Shown here piece after piece: positions 50,447 through 59,216 of a DNA stretch of 64,000 bases (positions are counted from its first letter, which is position 1; each line of letters opens with the position of its first letter). The DNA is from Cupriavidus sp. D384. GTDB taxonomy: Bacteria; Pseudomonadota; Gammaproteobacteria; Burkholderiales; Burkholderiaceae. The position numbers were made by a program, and so were the translations under genes. Below the pieces are notes generated by a model. That model was not told the DNA's origin. It worked only from the letters and a program-made list of their open reading frames with translations, and did not search any database. Where the stretch lies: NCBI RefSeq assembly GCF_001652915.1, contig NZ_BBQI01000102.1, positions 224,471-288,470 on the forward strand, written 5' to 3'.

Positions 50447-51445
50447 TCAGTCGAGCGTCACGCCGGTATCGGCCGTCAGCTTCAGCACCACCGGAAGATA
50501 GGCCTTGTACGCACGTTCGGCCTCGGGCGGGGTGTTGCCGATCGGCTCGGCGCCCATTTCGTCGATCTTTGCCTGCAGCTCGGGGGTCCTGACCAGTGAC
50601 GCCACTTCATGGCCCAGCCGCTCGACGATGGCGTCAGGTGTCTTCGCCGGCACCAGCAGCGTGGTCGGCCCCACGATCTTGTAGGCCGCATCGCCATAGC
50701 CAGCCTCGGCGAACGTCGGCACGTCGGGCAGGGCCCTGGCGCGGGTGGTGCCGGCCACGGCCAGCGGGCGCAGCTTGCCGGTGGCGATGTGCTGGCGCAG
50801 CGTGGTGACCGAACCGATCGTCACGTTGACCTGCCCGGCCAGCAGATCGGTGACCATCGGCCCTTCGCCGCGATACGGCACATGCAGGATGTCCACGCCA
50901 TAGGTCTTGTCCATATAGGCCTGGATGGTGTGCGGCTGCGTGCCCGGTCCCCACGATCCCATGCGCAGCTTGCCCGGCTCTTTCTTCGCGTAGGTGATCA
51001 GCTCGTTGACGGTCTTGACCGGCACGGCGCTGTTGACGGCCAGCACCGTGCGGGCCATCGCCACGTCCGAGACCGGGCGCAGGTCGGTGCGCGGATCGTA
51101 GGGCAGCTTCTTGTACAGCGCCAGGTTGGCCGTGATCGGACCCGGGATCGTCATCAGCAGCGTGTAGCCGTCAGGTGCCGACTTGGCAACGAAATCGGTG
51201 CCGATAATGCCGCCCGCGCCGCTCTTGTTTTCCACCACCACCGGCTGGCCCAGCCGTTTGGACAGCCCGTCGGCCACCTGGCGTGCCAGCGTGTCGGTCA
51301 GCCCGCCGGCCGGATAGGGCACCACCAGGCGGATCGGCTTGGTCGGATAGTCGCCCTGCGCCAACGCGGCCAGCGGCAGCAGCGCCAGCGCCGCGCAGGC
51401 AACGCGTGTCGCCCACCGCCGGCGCGGCAACATGGTTTGCTTCAT
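50447..51445 (-). CDS. Bug/TctC-type periplasmic substrate-binding protein
   Basis: A 332-residue receptor. An Arg-rich signal peptide (MKQTMLPRRRWATRVACAALALLPLAALAQ) is followed by YPTKPIRLVVPYPAGGLTDTLARQVA and VENKSGAGGIIGTDFVAKSAPDG. ATG 51445 follows an AGGAGACACACC ribosome binding site. It is 117 bp downstream of a TetR gene on the same strand. Together they are divergent from an IclR-led catabolic cluster, which may share the ligand. Confidence 0.94.
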   Translation of the reverse strand: MKQTMLPRRRWATRVACAALALLPLAALAQGDYPTKPIRLVVPYPAGGLTDTLARQVADGLSKRLGQPVVVENKSGAGGIIGTDFVAKSAPDGYTLLMTIPGPITANLALYKKLPYDPRTDLRPVSDVAMARTVLAVNSAVPVKTVNELITYAKKEPGKLRMGSWGPGTQPHTIQAYMDKTYGVDILHVPYRGEGPMVTDLLAGQVNVTIGSVTTLRQHIATGKLRPLAVAGTTRARALPDVPTFAEAGYGDAAYKIVGPTTLLVPAKTPDAIVERLGHEVASLVRTPELQAKIDEMGAEPIGNTPPEAERAYKAYLPVVLKLTADTGVTLD

Positions 51446-51562
51446 GGTGTGTCTCCTCTTTTTGTGCCCGGTCTGCATGCCAGACATGCCGCTATGACTG
51501 CGGCTGATGCGGGCGGTTGGACAAATGAAGCGAGGGAATGCGGTTGGGCTGGCCTGGCGTGG

Positions 51563-52258
51563 TCAGGCGTCGGTGCCCACGTCAATGCCCAGATAGCGGC
51601 CGAGCATGCGTGCCATTTCCACGGGCAGGCGTTCGTCATCCAGATGCAGCGGCCCCGGGTTGTTCAGCACGGCGTTGACCAGCATCCCGAACACCATCTG
51701 CATCGCGAACCGCACGCGCAGTTCGGCTTCGGCGGCCGGGCCGGACAGGCGCGGCACCAGCAGGATCACGAGCCGGTCGATCAGCTCCTGGCCGTTCTTC
51801 TGGTGCGGCAGCCATTGCTCGGGGTGGGTTGTGGCGTGTTTGAGTGAAGCGCGAATCACGCCGCGATTGGTGCGGCAGCCATTGACCATGAAGCGCATGG
51901 TCTTCTCGATGATCTGGGCCGCCGGGGCTTCCTGCCAGCGATGTTCGGCCATGTAGCGCGCCACCGACGCATCGGATTCCTCCATCACCGACGCACGCAG
52001 CGCATCGAAGAACGCCATCTTGTCGCGAAACCGGCCGTAGAACGCACCCACGGACACCTGGCATGCCGCGGCGATCTGCGCCACCGACACGGCCGCGAAA
52101 TCGCGTTCAGCCAGCAGCTGGCGCCCGGCCGTCAGCAGGGCCTGCTCGGTCTCCTTGGCGCGGCGCTGGCGCGGAGGCTGCAGGATTGACGACGTGTCCA
52201 CGCGCGGGAACGCCGTGGCGGGAGTGGCGGTTTCGGTACGTGTGGCAGGGGCTTGCAT
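51563..52258 (-). CDS. TetR family transcriptional regulator
   Basis: A 231-residue regulator. An N-terminal Arg/Pro-rich tail precedes the HTH (about 35-85: LLTAGRQLLAERDFAAVSVAQIAAACQVSVGAFYGRFRDKMAFFDAL). The C-terminal helical domain holds MRFMVNGCRTNRGVIRASLKHATTHPEQWLP. It is divergent from an IclR gene (163-bp gap), so one intergenic region probably serves both regulators. Confidence 0.9.
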   Translation of the reverse strand: MQAPATRTETATPATAFPRVDTSSILQPPRQRRAKETEQALLTAGRQLLAERDFAAVSVAQIAAACQVSVGAFYGRFRDKMAFFDALRASVMEESDASVARYMAEHRWQEAPAAQIIEKTMRFMVNGCRTNRGVIRASLKHATTHPEQWLPHQKNGQELIDRLVILLVPRLSGPAAEAELRVRFAMQMVFGMLVNAVLNNPGPLHLDDERLPVEMARMLGRYLGIDVGTDA

Positions 52259-52344
52259 GGGCTTTTCCGTATGCGAATTCGGATTCGGTTTTGCACCTTA
52301 CGATTCGGCCCGATGCACCGTCAAGTCAGGGTTTACGCTCCGGA

Positions 52345-52361
52345 TTTCCAATATATGGAAA
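52345..52361. promoter_or_regulatory. candidate IclR-type operator TTTCCA-N5-TGGAAA
   Basis: An exact 6-5-6 inverted repeat (TTTCCA-ATATA-TGGAAA) in an AT-rich patch about 60 bp before the IclR start and about 90 bp from the TetR start. Half-sites TTTCCA/TGGAAA are those known for E. coli IclR (TGGAAA...TTTCCA), here in opposite orientation. Autoregulation by the adjacent IclR protein is the simplest reading. Confidence 0.55.
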
Positions 52362-52421
52362 TTCGTTCCGCTTTTTGACATGATGCCGAATCGACGCCCA
52401 CACTGGAATCCAGGAGACGAC

Positions 52422-53234
52422 ATGCCCATGAACACCCCGGTCGAACAATTCATTGCCGAACGCCGCCGCGAAGATCCCTCGTTCGGCGGGCTGCTGGCCA
52501 AGGGGTTTGCGCTGCTGCGCTGCTTCATCGACGATCCGCGCCCGCTGGGCAACGGCGAACTGTCGCAGCGGCTGCAACTGCCGCGCGCCACGGTATCGCG
52601 CATCTGCCGCACGCTGTTCGAGCTGGGCTATCTCGACTGGGACCCGAAGCTCGACAAGTACTTTGTGGGCGCGCAGGTGCTGGCGCTGGGCTATCCGTAC
52701 CTGGCCGGGCTGCCGGTGCGCCATCTGGCGCGACCGCTGATGCAAACGCTCGCCAACCAGGTGGAGGGTGCCGTGTCGATGGGCGTGGCGCACCGGCTCG
52801 ACGTGACGTACCTGGAGTCGTGCACGCACATGGAGGGCACGTCCGCGCGGCCGGCCGTGGGCGCGGTGCGGTCGGTGCTGACCACGGCAATGGGGCGGGC
52901 GTTCCTCTGCACGCTGTCGAAAAGCGAGTTCGAGAAGCTGATGATGCTGGCGCGCACCGACCGTCCGCAGGAATTTGCCGTGTGCTACGAGACCGTCTGC
53001 CATAACGTGGCGCACTACCCCAAGCGCGGCTTCACGCTCAACGAAGGCGATGCCGGCGAAGACATCCATGGCGTGGGGGTCTATTCGCGCATCACCTACC
53101 TGAACCGGCCGCTGCTGTTCAACTGCGCGCTGCCGGGCCTGCGCGTCAGGCGCGGGATGATGGAAAAGCGCGTGGCGCCGCTGCTGCGCGAGATGGTGCG
53201 CGCCATCGAGAACATGGCCGGCGTGGGACGCTAG
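52422..53234 (+). CDS. IclR family transcriptional regulator
   Basis: A 270-residue regulator. The winged helix (about 20-80: LLAKGFALLRCFIDDPRPLGNGELSQRLQLPRATVSRICRTLFELGYL) is followed by an effector domain with AVGAVRSVLTTAMGRAFLCTLS. The start at 52422 has CAGGAGACGAC upstream. It lies 76 bp before the CoA-ligase gene and probably governs the plus-strand cluster ligase-Bug-DUF1254-DUF1254-Bug. Confidence 0.92.
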   Translation: MPMNTPVEQFIAERRREDPSFGGLLAKGFALLRCFIDDPRPLGNGELSQRLQLPRATVSRICRTLFELGYLDWDPKLDKYFVGAQVLALGYPYLAGLPVRHLARPLMQTLANQVEGAVSMGVAHRLDVTYLESCTHMEGTSARPAVGAVRSVLTTAMGRAFLCTLSKSEFEKLMMLARTDRPQEFAVCYETVCHNVAHYPKRGFTLNEGDAGEDIHGVGVYSRITYLNRPLLFNCALPGLRVRRGMMEKRVAPLLREMVRAIENMAGVGR

Positions 53235-53310
53235 CCGCCGGGCGCGGGCCCGGATCGCCCGCACGACAGAACGCCTTGGCACGTACCGGGGCGTCATCAA
53301 CGGAGACACC

Positions 53311-55449
53311 ATGCAGGACCTGCAGCCCTTGTTGTGCCCGCGCTCGATCGCGGTGATCGGCGCATCGACGCAGCCCGAAAAGGTGGGCGGCGTGCCGCTT
53401 CGCCTGCTTGGCGAACTCGGTTATGGCGGCCGTGTGTTTCCGGTCAATCCCGGCGCCGATACCGTGCAGGGGCTGCGCGCCTACGCGTCGGTGGCCGACA
53501 TCGGCGAGCCCGTGGATCTTGCCATCGTGGCCGTGCCGGCGCCCGCCGCCCCGGACGTGATGACGCAACTGGGCCAGGCCGGCACGCGGGCCGCCGTGGT
53601 GTTCACCTCGGGCTTTGCCGAAGTCAGCGGCGGCGGCGACCTGCAGCACGCACTCGCCACGCAAGCCCGCGCCCATGGCGTGCAACTGCTGGGCCCCAAC
53701 TGCCTGGGCGCGATGAACCTGCGCGAGCGCATGTTCGCCACGTTCTCGCCAATTCCGCTCGGTGGCGTGCCGCCGGTCGGGCATGTGGGGCTGGTCAGCC
53801 AGAGCGGTGCATTCGGCGCGTACGCGTTTGCGCTGGCGCGCGAGGCAGGCCTGGGCCTGAGCCATTGGGTGACCACGGGTAACGAGGCCGGGCTGCAGGT
53901 GGCCGACGTGATCGAGTGGCTAGCCAACGATCCGCAGACGCATGTGATCCTGGCCTATATCGAAGGCGCGCGCGACGGCGTGCGTCTGCGCCGCGCGCTG
54001 GCTGCCGCGCGCGCTGCCGGCAAGCCCGTGGTCATCGCCAAAGTGGGTACCACGGCAGCGGGCGCCAGTGCCGCGCAATCGCATACGGCCAGCCTGGCCG
54101 GCGAAGACGCCGTGTACCAGGCCGTGTTCGACGAATATGGCGTGCATCGCGCGCATACGCTCGAAGCATTTTTCCGCCTGGGCTATACGCTGGCGCGCGG
54201 ACGCCGGCCGGCACAATGGCAGTCGCCGTCGGGCCTCGCCGCGGATGCTGTGGCGCCGGTGGCGATCGTCACGGTGTCGGGCGGCGTGGGCATCATGATG
54301 GCGGACAGCGCCGAGACGCTGGGTCTGCCATTGCCGCCGATGCCCGATGCCGCCGCCCGGGCGCTGCGCACGGCCATTCCGTTTGCCAGCACTGCCAATC
54401 CCATCGACGTCACCGGTCAGGTCGTGGCGCAGCCGCAGGTGTTTGTCGATGCGCTGGCGAATGTGGCGCGCTGCGGCCAGTATGGCGCGGTGGCGGCATT
54501 CCTGGCCGGCGGCGTCAATGCGCCGCGCCTGTGGCCCGTGCTGCAGGACACCGTGTCCGCGCTGGAGGCCGATCGGCACGCCGCGCCGCTGTTGATCTCG
54601 GGCGTGATGGACGACGACAAGCGCGCGTGGCTCGAAGCGCGCGGCTGCCTGGTGTTCCGCGAACCCGCACACACGATGGAAGCCGTGGCGGCGCTGGCAA
54701 AGGCTGCGGCCCTGGAGGCGACTTCGCATGGCGATGACGGTGCGCCCGCGTTGCCGGGCCTGCGGCAGGTCATGCCTGCCGACGCCTCCGCGCTGTCGGA
54801 GGCCGAAGCCATGGCATTGCTGGCGCAAGCCGGCGTACCAGTGGTGCCGCACGGTGTGGCCTGCGATGCCGATGCCGCCGTGGCGCTTGCCGCATCGATC
54901 GGCTACCCGGTGGCCGTCAAGATCTGCTCGCGCCATATCCTGCACCAGAGCGATATCGGCGGCGTGGTGCTGAACCTGCGCGACGCCGATGCCGTGCGTG
55001 CCGCGTTCGAAACGGCGCGCCAGGCGGCTGCGCACGCTTGCGACGCCGGCGGCCACGCCGTGCCGTTCGAAGGGGCCATCGTCGCCGGCATGGCACGCGG
55101 CTGGGGCGAGATCATGGTGGGCGTGCGGCGCGATCCGGTGTTCGGCCTGGTGGCGCTGGCCGGCATCGGCGGCACCGCCGTGGAGATCTTCCGGCAGATG
55201 GCCTTTGGCCTGGCGCCGCTGTCGCGGCAACGCGCCCGTGCAATGCTGACGCAGAGCCGGGCCGCTGCGCTGTGCAGCGGGCACCGTGGTCATCCGGCCA
55301 TCGACCTCGACGCCGTGGCCGACGTACTGGTCAATGTGTCGCGTGCCGCTGCAGCGATTGGCGACCGGCTCGATACGCTCGAAATCAACCCGTTCATCGT
55401 TGGCCCCGGCGGGCTCGTTGCGGCGGACGCTGTCATCACGCTGCGCTGA
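53311..55449 (+). CDS. acetate-CoA ligase family protein (ADP-forming type)
   Basis: A 712-residue fusion of the alpha and beta parts of ADP-forming acyl-CoA synthetases. A CoA-binding domain (about 8-100, SIAVIGASTQPEKVGGVPLRLL) is followed by succinyl-CoA-ligase-like regions with GLVSQSGAFGAYAF and the phosphohistidine motif SHTASLAGED (about 257-266). A C-terminal ATP-grasp domain (about 490-705) holds GYPVAVKICSRHILHQSDIGGVVL and ends EINPFIVGPGGL. It activates a carboxylic acid to its CoA thioester; the acid is unknown. It heads an apparent operon with Bug and DUF1254 genes. Confidence 0.9.
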   Translation: MQDLQPLLCPRSIAVIGASTQPEKVGGVPLRLLGELGYGGRVFPVNPGADTVQGLRAYASVADIGEPVDLAIVAVPAPAAPDVMTQLGQAGTRAAVVFTSGFAEVSGGGDLQHALATQARAHGVQLLGPNCLGAMNLRERMFATFSPIPLGGVPPVGHVGLVSQSGAFGAYAFALAREAGLGLSHWVTTGNEAGLQVADVIEWLANDPQTHVILAYIEGARDGVRLRRALAAARAAGKPVVIAKVGTTAAGASAAQSHTASLAGEDAVYQAVFDEYGVHRAHTLEAFFRLGYTLARGRRPAQWQSPSGLAADAVAPVAIVTVSGGVGIMMADSAETLGLPLPPMPDAAARALRTAIPFASTANPIDVTGQVVAQPQVFVDALANVARCGQYGAVAAFLAGGVNAPRLWPVLQDTVSALEADRHAAPLLISGVMDDDKRAWLEARGCLVFREPAHTMEAVAALAKAAALEATSHGDDGAPALPGLRQVMPADASALSEAEAMALLAQAGVPVVPHGVACDADAAVALAASIGYPVAVKICSRHILHQSDIGGVVLNLRDADAVRAAFETARQAAAHACDAGGHAVPFEGAIVAGMARGWGEIMVGVRRDPVFGLVALAGIGGTAVEIFRQMAFGLAPLSRQRARAMLTQSRAAALCSGHRGHPAIDLDAVADVLVNVSRAAAAIGDRLDTLEINPFIVGPGGLVAADAVITLR

Positions 55450-55483
55450 CGCAGCGGCCATCCAGACAATACGGAGACAGATC

Positions 55484-56479
55484 ATGCGATCAACGATTCG
55501 CAGGATGCGGCACGCGCTGGCGTTGTGGCTGGCGGCAGGGGTGGCAGGCGCAATGACGTTGCCCGTGGCAGTTGCCGCCGATGCATATCCCGGCAAGCCC
55601 ATCCGGCTGGTGGTGCCGTTTCCGCCCGGCGGCGGCACCGATGTGGTGGGGCGCATGGTGGCCGCGCGCCTGTCGACCGTGCTCAAGGGCACGGTGGTGG
55701 TCGAAAACGTGGCAGGCGCCACCGGCACCATCGGCACGGCACAGGTGGCTCGCGCCGCGCCCGACGGCTACACGATCGTACTTGGCATCTCGGCCACGCA
55801 TGCCATTGCCCCGGCGATCTTCCCGAAGCTGACCTACGACCCGCTGCGCGATTTCGTGCCCATCGGCCGCATTGCTTACGGCGGCAATGTACTGGTGGCA
55901 AATCCGGCGTTCCCGGCCCATGACGTGCGCGCGCTGATCGCGATGGCGAAGCAGCCCGGCGCGGACCTGGCCTATGGCTCGTGGGGCCAGGGCTCCGGCG
56001 GCCATCTGGCGGGGGAAAGCCTGAACGTGTCCGCGGGCATCCATTTGCGGCACGTGCCCTACAAGGGTGTGGCGCCGATGCTGAACGACGTGATGGGCGG
56101 CACGGTGCCCATCGCCATGTCCGATCTGGCCGGCACCTTGCCGCTGATTCGCAGTGGCAAGGTGCGTGCGCTGGCCGTGTCGGGGTCCGAGCGATCGGCC
56201 GCGCTGCCCGATGTGCCGACGCTCGCCGAGTCGGGCATCGCGTTCCGCGTCGACAGCTGGTACGCGCTGTTCGCCCCGGCCAGGACGCCGCCGGCCATCG
56301 TCGACCGGCTGGAAGGCGCGGTACACGTTGCCATGCAGGACAGCGCGCTGCAGGCGCAGATCGCGGCCATGGGCATGCGCTACCAGCCCGTGTCGCGCAC
56401 GCAGTTCACAAGCCAGATGCGCGACGACGCGCGGGCGTGGGCCGCGCTCGTGACATCGAGCGGCGCCGCGCTGGAATGA
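55484..56479 (+). CDS. Bug/TctC-type periplasmic substrate-binding protein
   Basis: A 331-residue receptor with signal peptide (cleavage near VAVAADAYPGKPI), then LVVPFPPGGGTDVVGRMVA and VENVAGATGTIGTAQVARAAPDG. It lies 34 bp after the ligase gene, has ACGGAGACAG before ATG 55484, and its stop overlaps an ATG for the next DUF1254 gene (ATGA). This tight link suggests receptor and DUF1254 protein serve the same substrate. Confidence 0.93.
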   Translation: MRSTIRRMRHALALWLAAGVAGAMTLPVAVAADAYPGKPIRLVVPFPPGGGTDVVGRMVAARLSTVLKGTVVVENVAGATGTIGTAQVARAAPDGYTIVLGISATHAIAPAIFPKLTYDPLRDFVPIGRIAYGGNVLVANPAFPAHDVRALIAMAKQPGADLAYGSWGQGSGGHLAGESLNVSAGIHLRHVPYKGVAPMLNDVMGGTVPIAMSDLAGTLPLIRSGKVRALAVSGSERSAALPDVPTLAESGIAFRVDSWYALFAPARTPPAIVDRLEGAVHVAMQDSALQAQIAAMGMRYQPVSRTQFTSQMRDDARAWAALVTSSGAALE

Positions 56480-57834
56480 ACCCGATATCCCCATCCATCC
56501 GAATCATCGACATGAACCATCCTGCCTTTCCCGCTCATCCCGCCATTGCCTCGCCTGTCCACGCCAGCCCGCAGGAGGCCCTGGTGGCTGCTGCCGCGCT
56601 GCCGCTGGTGATCTACGGCTACCCGCTGATCGAGACCTTGCGCACCTGCCGCCTGCAGACGTCGGTGGATGCCCCGACGCGTTACGGCCGTGCGCCGATG
56701 AACATGCTGTCCGCCAGCGCGCGCCAGTGGACCCACGAAGACCGCGACATCGTCACGCCCGCCAACGACCTGCTCTACTTCTGCGGCTGGCTCAACCTGG
56801 CGGACGGCCCGGCCACGATCCGCGTGCCCGCGCTGCCCGATGCCGACCGCTACTACGTGGTGGAACTGCTGGATGCCCACACCAACAACTTCGCCAACCT
56901 GGGCCCGCGCAGCGTGCCGCGCGAAGGCGCCAACGTCGAGATCGTCGGGCCCGGCCAGCGTGGCAGCGGTGTGCATGTGGTGCAGGCGCCCACCGCGCTG
57001 GTCTGGGTGATTGGCCGCGTGCTGGTGACCGACCCCGACGACCTGGCACGTGCCAATGCCTTCGAGCAGGGCTTCCAGGTTGTGCAAAGCGCCGGCCCGG
57101 CCCGGCCGGCCAGCGTGGCGCAGTGGCAGGACACCGACGATGCCGGCGTGGACTTCTTCCAGAACCTGTTCCGGGCGATGCGCGATTTCCCGCCCAGCGC
57201 ACAGGAACAGGGCCTGTTCACGCTGCTGCGCAAGGTGGGCATGCGGCTTGAGGACGACGTGGAAGTGGCGGCACTGCGGCCGTCGATCGTCAATGGCCTG
57301 CGCAGCGCCTACGCCCAGGGCATGGCGCTGATCGAAGCCCATACCCGCAGCCAGGGACACAAGGCCTGGGGCTACAGCATGCGACTGGGAATCTATGGCG
57401 ACGACTGGATGCTGCGCGCCTGCACGGCCATGAAGGGGCTGGGCGCGCTGCGCGGGGACGAGGCGGTGTACGCAATGGCCGATTTCGACGCCGATGGCGA
57501 GCCGCTGCAAGGCCAGCACCGATACGAACTGCGCTTTCCGCCCGGCATGCTGCCGCCGGCCGAAGCGTTCTGGTCGGTATCGCTCTATGGGCAGGATCGC
57601 TATTTTTCGGCCAACGAGATCGGCCGCTATGCGGTTGGCGACCGCACCCCCGGCCTGCGCATGGAGGCGGACGGCACGCTGGTCATCCCCATCGGACATG
57701 CCCGGCCGGCCGACGATGCCAACTGGCTGCCCGCGCCTGACGGCCCGTTCTACCTGATCCTGCGGCTGTACCACCCGTCCGCCGGTTTTATCGCCGGCCA
57801 GTACACGATTCCCGCAGTCCGCCGGATCGGCTGA
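56476..57834 (+). CDS. DUF1254 protein (first of a tandem pair)
   Basis: A 452-residue protein of the DUF1254 family. PQEALVAAAALPLVIYGYPLIETLRTCR (about 30-58) and ANDLLYFCGWLNLADGPATIRVPALPDADRYYVVELLDAHTNNFANLG match the DUF1254 domain. The C-terminal DUF1214-like part has AFWSVSLYGQDRYFSANEIGRYAVGDRTPGLRMEADGTLVIPI and NWLPAPDGPFYLILRLYHP. It has no signal peptide, whereas many family members are exported. The start is either ATG 56476 (overlapping the Bug stop) or ATG 56512. The biochemical function of the family is not established. Confidence 0.8.
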   Translation: MNPISPSIRIIDMNHPAFPAHPAIASPVHASPQEALVAAAALPLVIYGYPLIETLRTCRLQTSVDAPTRYGRAPMNMLSASARQWTHEDRDIVTPANDLLYFCGWLNLADGPATIRVPALPDADRYYVVELLDAHTNNFANLGPRSVPREGANVEIVGPGQRGSGVHVVQAPTALVWVIGRVLVTDPDDLARANAFEQGFQVVQSAGPARPASVAQWQDTDDAGVDFFQNLFRAMRDFPPSAQEQGLFTLLRKVGMRLEDDVEVAALRPSIVNGLRSAYAQGMALIEAHTRSQGHKAWGYSMRLGIYGDDWMLRACTAMKGLGALRGDEAVYAMADFDADGEPLQGQHRYELRFPPGMLPPAEAFWSVSLYGQDRYFSANEIGRYAVGDRTPGLRMEADGTLVIPIGHARPADDANWLPAPDGPFYLILRLYHPSAGFIAGQYTIPAVRRIG

Positions 57835-57887
57835 GGCCGGCGCGGAACACGCATCCCTATATATAAGAGAAAAGGAGACACCCGCCC

Positions 57888-59216
57888 ATGTCCGAAACCC
57901 GCACCGCCGATAGCGCCAGCCTGCCGCAGCTGGCGCGCGAAGCCGTAATCTACACCTTGCCGCTCTACGAGATGGCCCGCATGCGCGCGGCCACCTGCCC
58001 GCGCCGCAACCGCGCCGGCCAGTTTGCCGGCGACGGCCCCGATTCCTCGCTGCGCTGGGTCAACCACCTGATCCACACGCGCGAACTGCTGGGGCCGCAG
58101 CATCGCCAGGTGGTCACGCCCAACAACGACACGCTGTACACCAATGCCTGGCTCGACCTGTCGCGCGAGCCCGTGGTGCTGGAAGTGCCCGATTTTGCCG
58201 GCCGCTACTACGTGCTGGGCCTGCTCGATTTCTATACCAATCCGTTTGGGTACCTGGGCAGCCGCACCACCGGCACCGGTGCGGGCCGCTTTCTGCTGCA
58301 CGGGCCCGAATGGCGTGGCGAGGTGCCGGCCGGCATGCAGGCCATCGCATGTCCGACCAACGCCGTGTGGATGATCGGTCGGCTGCTGGTGGACGGCGAT
58401 GCCGACCTGGCCGCCGGCCATGCGTTGCAGGACGCCATCGCACTGAAGCGGCTCGATGGCGAACCTGCCGCGTTTGCCTTCGATGTCGGCATGCAGCCGC
58501 GCGAGCATCTGGGCGATCCCCGGCGCTTTGCCGCGATAGTCAACCAGATGCTTGCGGACAACCCGCCGCCGCGCGCCGAAGCCGGCATGGTGGCCCGCTT
58601 TGCCGACGCCGGGATCGGCAAGGGACTCGCGCCCACGCCGTTGCAGCTCGAGGTGCTTGGCGAGGCGCTGCAGGGCGTGCTGGCCGACCTGGCCGAACCG
58701 CAGGCGTCCGACATGGGCGGCGGCTGGGCGATGTCGGTGGACGTGCGCGAGTCGTTCGGCACCCACTACCTGCAACGCGCGCTGGTGGCGCGCAACTATA
58801 TTGGTGCGCTGGGCGTGCAGGAGGCCATGTACGTGATGGCCGACCGCTGTGCCGATGGCACGCCGCTCGAAGGCGGCCATGCCTACCGGCTGCACTTTGC
58901 GGCCGACAACCTGCCGCGCGTGGGCGCGTTCTGGTCGCTGACCATGTACGACAAGGGCGACTGCATGCTGGTGCCGAACGCGCTGGCGCGCTACTCGCTG
59001 GGCGACCGGTCGCCCACGCTGGCCCGTGGCGCTGACGGCAGCCTGACGCTGTACCTGTCGGCACAGCCGCCGAAGGATCGTGCACTGCATGGCAACTGGC
59101 TGCCGGCGCCGGCCGGGGCATTCTATGTGGCGCTGCGCCTGTACGTGCCCCAGCCGGAACACCTTGACCGCACCTATCGCTATCCCGCCATCGAGCGGGT
59201 GAGGGAGGCATCATGA
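57888..59216 (+). CDS. DUF1254 protein (second of a tandem pair)
   Basis: A 442-residue paralogue of the preceding gene product. It shares the layout LAREAVIYTLPLYEMARMR, then NNDTLYTNAWLDLSREPVVLEVPDFAGRYYVLGLLDFYTNPFGYLGSR. The C-terminal AFWSLTMYDKGDCMLVPNALARYSLGDRSPTLARGADGSLTLYL and NWLPAPAGAFYVALRLYVP align block by block with the first copy, but overall identity is low. The DUF1254 and DUF1214 parts are both present; there is no signal peptide. A strong AAAAGGAGACAC precedes the ATG after an AT-rich stretch (CTATATATAAG), which could hold an internal promoter. The stop overlaps the next Bug start by four bases. Confidence 0.82.
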   Translation: MSETRTADSASLPQLAREAVIYTLPLYEMARMRAATCPRRNRAGQFAGDGPDSSLRWVNHLIHTRELLGPQHRQVVTPNNDTLYTNAWLDLSREPVVLEVPDFAGRYYVLGLLDFYTNPFGYLGSRTTGTGAGRFLLHGPEWRGEVPAGMQAIACPTNAVWMIGRLLVDGDADLAAGHALQDAIALKRLDGEPAAFAFDVGMQPREHLGDPRRFAAIVNQMLADNPPPRAEAGMVARFADAGIGKGLAPTPLQLEVLGEALQGVLADLAEPQASDMGGGWAMSVDVRESFGTHYLQRALVARNYIGALGVQEAMYVMADRCADGTPLEGGHAYRLHFAADNLPRVGAFWSLTMYDKGDCMLVPNALARYSLGDRSPTLARGADGSLTLYLSAQPPKDRALHGNWLPAPAGAFYVALRLYVPQPEHLDRTYRYPAIERVREAS

